Assembly: GCA_003116975.1 (NCBI GenBank)
Contig: BGKB01000329.1
Location: 4,151 to 25,813, forward strand
Length of the DNA: 21,663 bases
Origin: Aurantiochytrium sp. KH105
Taxonomy: Eukaryota; Sar; Bigyra; Thraustochytrida; Thraustochytriidae
Reading direction: 5' to 3'
Positions 18,916 through 21,663 of the stretch are shown in pieces (within the stretch, counting starts at the first letter, position 1; each line of letters starts with the position of its first letter). The translations under genes and the position numbers were made by a program. The notes under the pieces were generated by a model. It searched no databases, was not told where the DNA came from, and was given only the letters and a program-made list of their open reading frames with translations.

Positions 18916-20647
18916 GGTTAAAGTCAAAAAAAAAAGAGGCGAACAAATAAGGAGAGAAAATGGAAGCCAGTGTAGATGGCAAGCTTTGACTGCGGCACGA
19001 GTGAGCAACAGGTACGCGCATGGCAGGTCGAGGTAGTGCAAGGTAGGAGCTGGGGCTGAGGCAAGTGCTGAGCTTGTTGGCACAGTCACTGTCTGTGCAG
19101 TGGGTGCGAAAAGCTGTCTTGTCGAGAGCCAACTGCTGAGGACATGGAGTGTAAGATGGATTCTGTTTTAACGCTGATTGGCTACGGATGTTTCGGGTCT
19201 GCTCGTGACGGGACCGCTTTGGCTCGGCGCCAGGCCCGAGACTTGGATAAGTGATGTGCAGAGGAGCTGGTGAGGAGCACGGGGACTTTGTCACACTCTT
19301 CGGCTAGGAGATGCTCACTGCCGTGACTTTGTAGTCTGCCCTCACCTGGTACACTGACCGCTGCAAGGGGTTTAGATGAGGCTATTCATGGGCGAAAGGT
19401 TGACGTCATCTTGTTCATGCCGTCCCAGCCGTGGTGGCGTCATTGTCTTATTTCGAAAGCCAACAAAGAAGGCAAGCTGGGTGGGCTTGCTCGTCGCAGA
19501 ACTCGATGCAAAGGCTGCAAATCGTCCGCGTACGCTGTGAGTAGGCTCGCGTAAGATGTTGTGGCGTCATGCATGCGTTTTTGCATGGATCAAGGGTTGA
19601 GCGGTGGTCTGTGAGGCGTCTGTGCGCGAGGAAAAAAGATATGTATGGGCTGTTGATGATGATACGTAAGCTGCAGACATGCCAAGATGAGCTCGCTGAG
19701 CTGATTAGCATGAATGGGTGTTGGTGAATCTATTTGTTCGTTTGCAAGATGATTGACGCATGTTGCAGGTGTCGTTGGCGAGGAAGAGAGTATAGAGTGC
19801 GTGTTATATGCAAAGTATTGGCTTGAAGACTGGTCTCACGGATAGAAACAGGTGCTGCGTCGTCAGCGAATGGTCCTACTTGCGTGCGCAAGCTTGTTTG
19901 AGAGATAGGCCTCGAGTCATCAGAAAATGTGCTGCGTTCGAGGTGTAAGAAGGCGAGCAAGATAAAGGTAAATAATATGGGGCAGCGTTGGCAACGCGCG
20001 CAAGATCACGCAAATGCAGCGCGATCCTGGTCGCAGAGCTTGGGGAGGCTGGCAGGCATGTGACAGACCCGCGAGAGTAGTTTTATCAGCGTGCTGCTTG
20101 TGTAAGTCAAGGCTAGTGTTGCGAACGAGGTGTTGCTTGGCTAGCTTGGTGTGCTTTGGCATGCTCAGGGCTTGAAAGGGATGGCGGGTGATCTGCAAAT
20201 GAGCTTGCAAAGGCTGATCCAGTGTATAGCTTGGCTCTATGGTTTTTGTTCGAATCGAGCGAGTGTTGTTGCAGAGAAAAGCATGCTAGTGCGTTTGTCT
20301 CCTGCTTTCTTGTTATTAGAGCTGAGCTCTTTGTTGGTTTCGCTGCCTGCAGAAGAGGTGAGCAGCGTCGTGAGACAGAGCGAGGCGCGCGTTGCGTAGG
20401 TCTTGCGCAGAGAGGTGGCGTGGCTAGATTCCGTCGGCGTGGGCGGCGAGCTCGTGCAGGCAGCGCTGTTGTGAAAGAAAGAACGACACAAATACAAGAA
20501 GAAAATGAGGTTGGCTTTGTGGCAGGAGATCGAGCAAGCGACAGACGGCAGAGGCGAAACAAAGGAAGCCAGAGGCAGCGTAGGTCGAGTGCAAGAGCTG
20601 AGCGTGGTTGCTTTCGCTGTCGACGACCACTTGCGGCAGTGAAGGAT
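18916..20647. repeat. Array unit 5 (1732 bp, interrupted)
   Basis: A normal unit is split by the 325-bp insert at 19133-19457. Removing the insert and one 6-bp flank copy leaves 1401 bp, matching the monomer. Confidence 0.88.
19133..19457. mobile_element. 325-bp insertion with 6-bp flanking duplication
   Basis: Other units read GAGAGCCAAAAAAGAAGGC-like sequence through this point. Here AGCCAA (19127-19132) is followed by 325 bp of sequence absent from the other units, then AGCCAA again (19458-19463) and the normal unit. A short direct duplication at both ends is the footprint of a transposition event. The insert begins CTGCTGAGGACATGG and ends GTCTTATTTCGA. I see no terminal inverted repeats, no poly-A end, no coding frame and no convincing tRNA-type promoter boxes, so the class is unknown; a small non-autonomous element is the best guess. 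Confidence 0.6.
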
Positions 20648-20880
20648 GGCTAGAGTTGATGAAAATGACGCGAGCTAATAAGAGAGAAAATATAGATTGC
20701 AAGCTTGTGACTGCGGCGCGAGTGAGCAAAAGGTATGCGCATGGCAGAGCGAGATGGTGCCAAGGCAGGAGCTGGGGGTGAGGCAAGTGCTGAGCTCGTC
20801 GGCACAGTCACTGTCTCTGCAGTGGATGCGGAAAGCTGCCTTGCTGAGAGCCAAAAAAGAAGGCAGGCTGGCGGGGCTTG
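20648..20880. repeat. Array unit 6 (right-truncated)
   Basis: The first 233 bp of the unit follow the standard order up to GGCAGGCTGGCGGGGCTTG, then the sequence switches to unrelated DNA. The CTGCAGATCGTCC block that should follow is absent. Confidence 0.85.
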
Positions 20881-21663
20881 CGAACGGCAAACAAGATGGT
20901 GACGAGATCTTTCACGAGCGAGCAGCCGGCTGCGCAAGAGCTTTTCATGTGCGATGGCGAGCAAGACAGGGCGGTCTGTGCGTGTGGCGTGTCGTGTGTC
21001 GGCTTGGTACAGATCGACTTGGTTCTTGTACTGCAACAAGGGTAACAAGAAGCTTGACTTGTGAAAGCCTCGCACGGCTCTATGGTGTTGGTTGCGGTGC
21101 AGCAAAAAAATGTCAGACGGTGGTGTCATACTTGTTGCAGCCGCGTGAGGGTGCGCGGATGGTGTTGCGTCGCTCGCTGAGCCTGCAGTCTGACCGATAG
21201 TTGAGCAGAAAATGAACAAAATGGGCTGTCTTCGATGCACTTCTTGCTGCACAGCGACGAGAGGAGCGAAGCTCGGGCACTCAAAAATTCCAAAGTAGAT
21301 CAACAGGACGGACTTGACGTTTGAGTGCCCAAATGAGGTCCCCGAAATCAAGTGCCAGGGCGGTGCAAGGGCGGTGAGCAAGGGGACGTACATGGTCAAA
21401 TACATTCGAGCAAGTTGGGCCAAGTCGATTTTCGCGAAGAATTTTTTGACGATGAGAGCAATTTTAGGTGTTCATTGAGGGCACCTATTTGTGTACAGTG
21501 AGCCCCATAGTGTCGCATGCAAAGCTCGTCGCGCTGATCACTTTGCCAAGACGGTTTGCCGTTGATGTGCAAGCCTGTGTCTCGGCTACCAACTTTTTTC
21601 GAGCATGAAAGAAAGAGGCCTATTCAAAATTTTTGGGCCTATTTCGAGTCCAACGGTCTGGAA
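20881..21663. other. Right flank of the array
   Basis: Not related to the array. The - strand is open from 21471 leftwards. Its first 75 or so codons look protein-like (FFAKIDLAQLARMYLTMYV, then SVLLIYFGIFECPSF), with an ATG at 21405, but the frame then runs without a break into array unit 6 and ends at 20650, which argues against one genuine protein. The fragment may be an element-derived or relic coding piece. The last 60 bp are AT-rich with no feature I recognise. Confidence 0.4.
21275..21330. repeat. Perfect 11-bp inverted repeat (hairpin)
   Basis: GGGCACTCAAA (21275-21285) and its exact reverse complement TTTGAGTGCCC (21320-21330) are separated by 34 bp. It could form a cruciform or an RNA hairpin, or be an internal end of a small element. 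Confidence 0.8.

Larger units (their letters stand above)
12960..20880. repeat. Tandem array, monomer about 1402 bp
   Basis: Head-to-tail units are anchored by the GGCTAAACTTG-type block at 14316, 15718, 17514, 18916 (GGTTAAAG) and 20648 (GGCTAGAG). Raw spacings are 1402, 1796, 1402 and 1732 bp. The two long ones reduce to about 1402 once a 390-394 bp partial duplication around the N at 16824 and a 331-bp insertion are removed. A second anchor, AAGTCAAGGCTAG, is at 13785, 15175, 16575 (one mismatch), 16965, 18371 and 20104. Units are clearly diverged by substitutions and small indels. Open frames on the - strand recur but shift frame between units, so the array is probably non-coding. No ribosomal RNA, tRNA or transposase was recognised. 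The array ends abruptly at 20880, 232 bp into the last unit. Confidence 0.9.

Noticed and set aside
20225..20275. tRNA-like B-box word (GTTCGAATC) in array unit 5
   Set aside because: It is not conserved in other units (GATTGGATC, GTTTGGATC), the A-box-like word is too close, and no cloverleaf can be drawn.
13606..20562. Recurring - strand open frames in the array (peptides such as AGNETNKELS with FSLQQYSLDP)
   Set aside because: The same DNA is read in different frames in different units, unit-to-unit indels break the frame, and composition is Ser/Thr/Leu-rich without domain features. Better explained as non-coding repeat DNA.
9366..20880. CRISPR array or prokaryotic defence island
   Set aside because: Repeat units are 129 bp and about 1.4 kb with no short direct repeats separated by unique spacers. 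Gene structure is eukaryotic.
12960..20880. Ribosomal RNA repeat
   Set aside because: No rRNA-like conserved blocks were seen in the units, and units diverge far more than rDNA copies would.
20650..21405. 251-codon - strand frame from ATG 21405
   Set aside because: Its C-terminal third is translated array repeat, so it is not one real protein. Only the first part is flagged as a fragment.

Overview
The window looks like nuclear DNA of a eukaryotic microbe (an alga or other protist). I cannot name the species. The evidence is an intronless 1470-codon gene with a good ATG context, a multidomain protein of eukaryotic type, no operon-like gene packing, about 16 kb with no convincing gene, microsatellites, and a large tandem array with contig-join artefacts.

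Layout. (1) Positions 3-395, + strand: the 3' end of a gene for a cysteine-rich, probably secreted protein made of repeated modules. (2) Positions 649-5061, - strand: one complete large gene, the main protein in the window. It has a divergent TIR-like domain, a canonical TIR domain, a NACHT NTPase with winged-helix region, and 13 near-identical WD40 repeats plus a degenerate tail. This is a STAND-type receptor of the kind used in innate immunity and non-self recognition. The two genes converge. (3) About 5.06-12.96 kb: gene-poor DNA. It holds simple repeats, a 129-bp tandem duplication, two diverged copies (A and B, about 1.4 kb each) of one segment about 3.65 kb apart, and a few short coding-like stretches that I can only flag. 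(4) 12.96-20.88 kb: a tandem array with a monomer of about 1402 bp. It is broken at a single N (16824) where unit register is lost, and one unit carries a 325-bp insert flanked by a 6-bp duplication. (5) 20.88-21.66 kb: unique-looking flank with a hairpin and no convincing gene.

How it fits together: only the NACHT gene gives a clear function. By analogy with the family, the WD40 propellers sense a ligand, the NACHT domain switches and oligomerises on nucleotide exchange, and the TIR domain signals, possibly by cleaving NAD+ through the glutamate at residue 248. The near-identical 120-bp WD40 units with a few variable positions suggest a fast-evolving recognition surface. The cysteine-rich neighbour has no visible functional link to it. 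The non-coding repeats suggest a subtelomeric, pericentromeric or otherwise repeat-rich locus, but that is inference.
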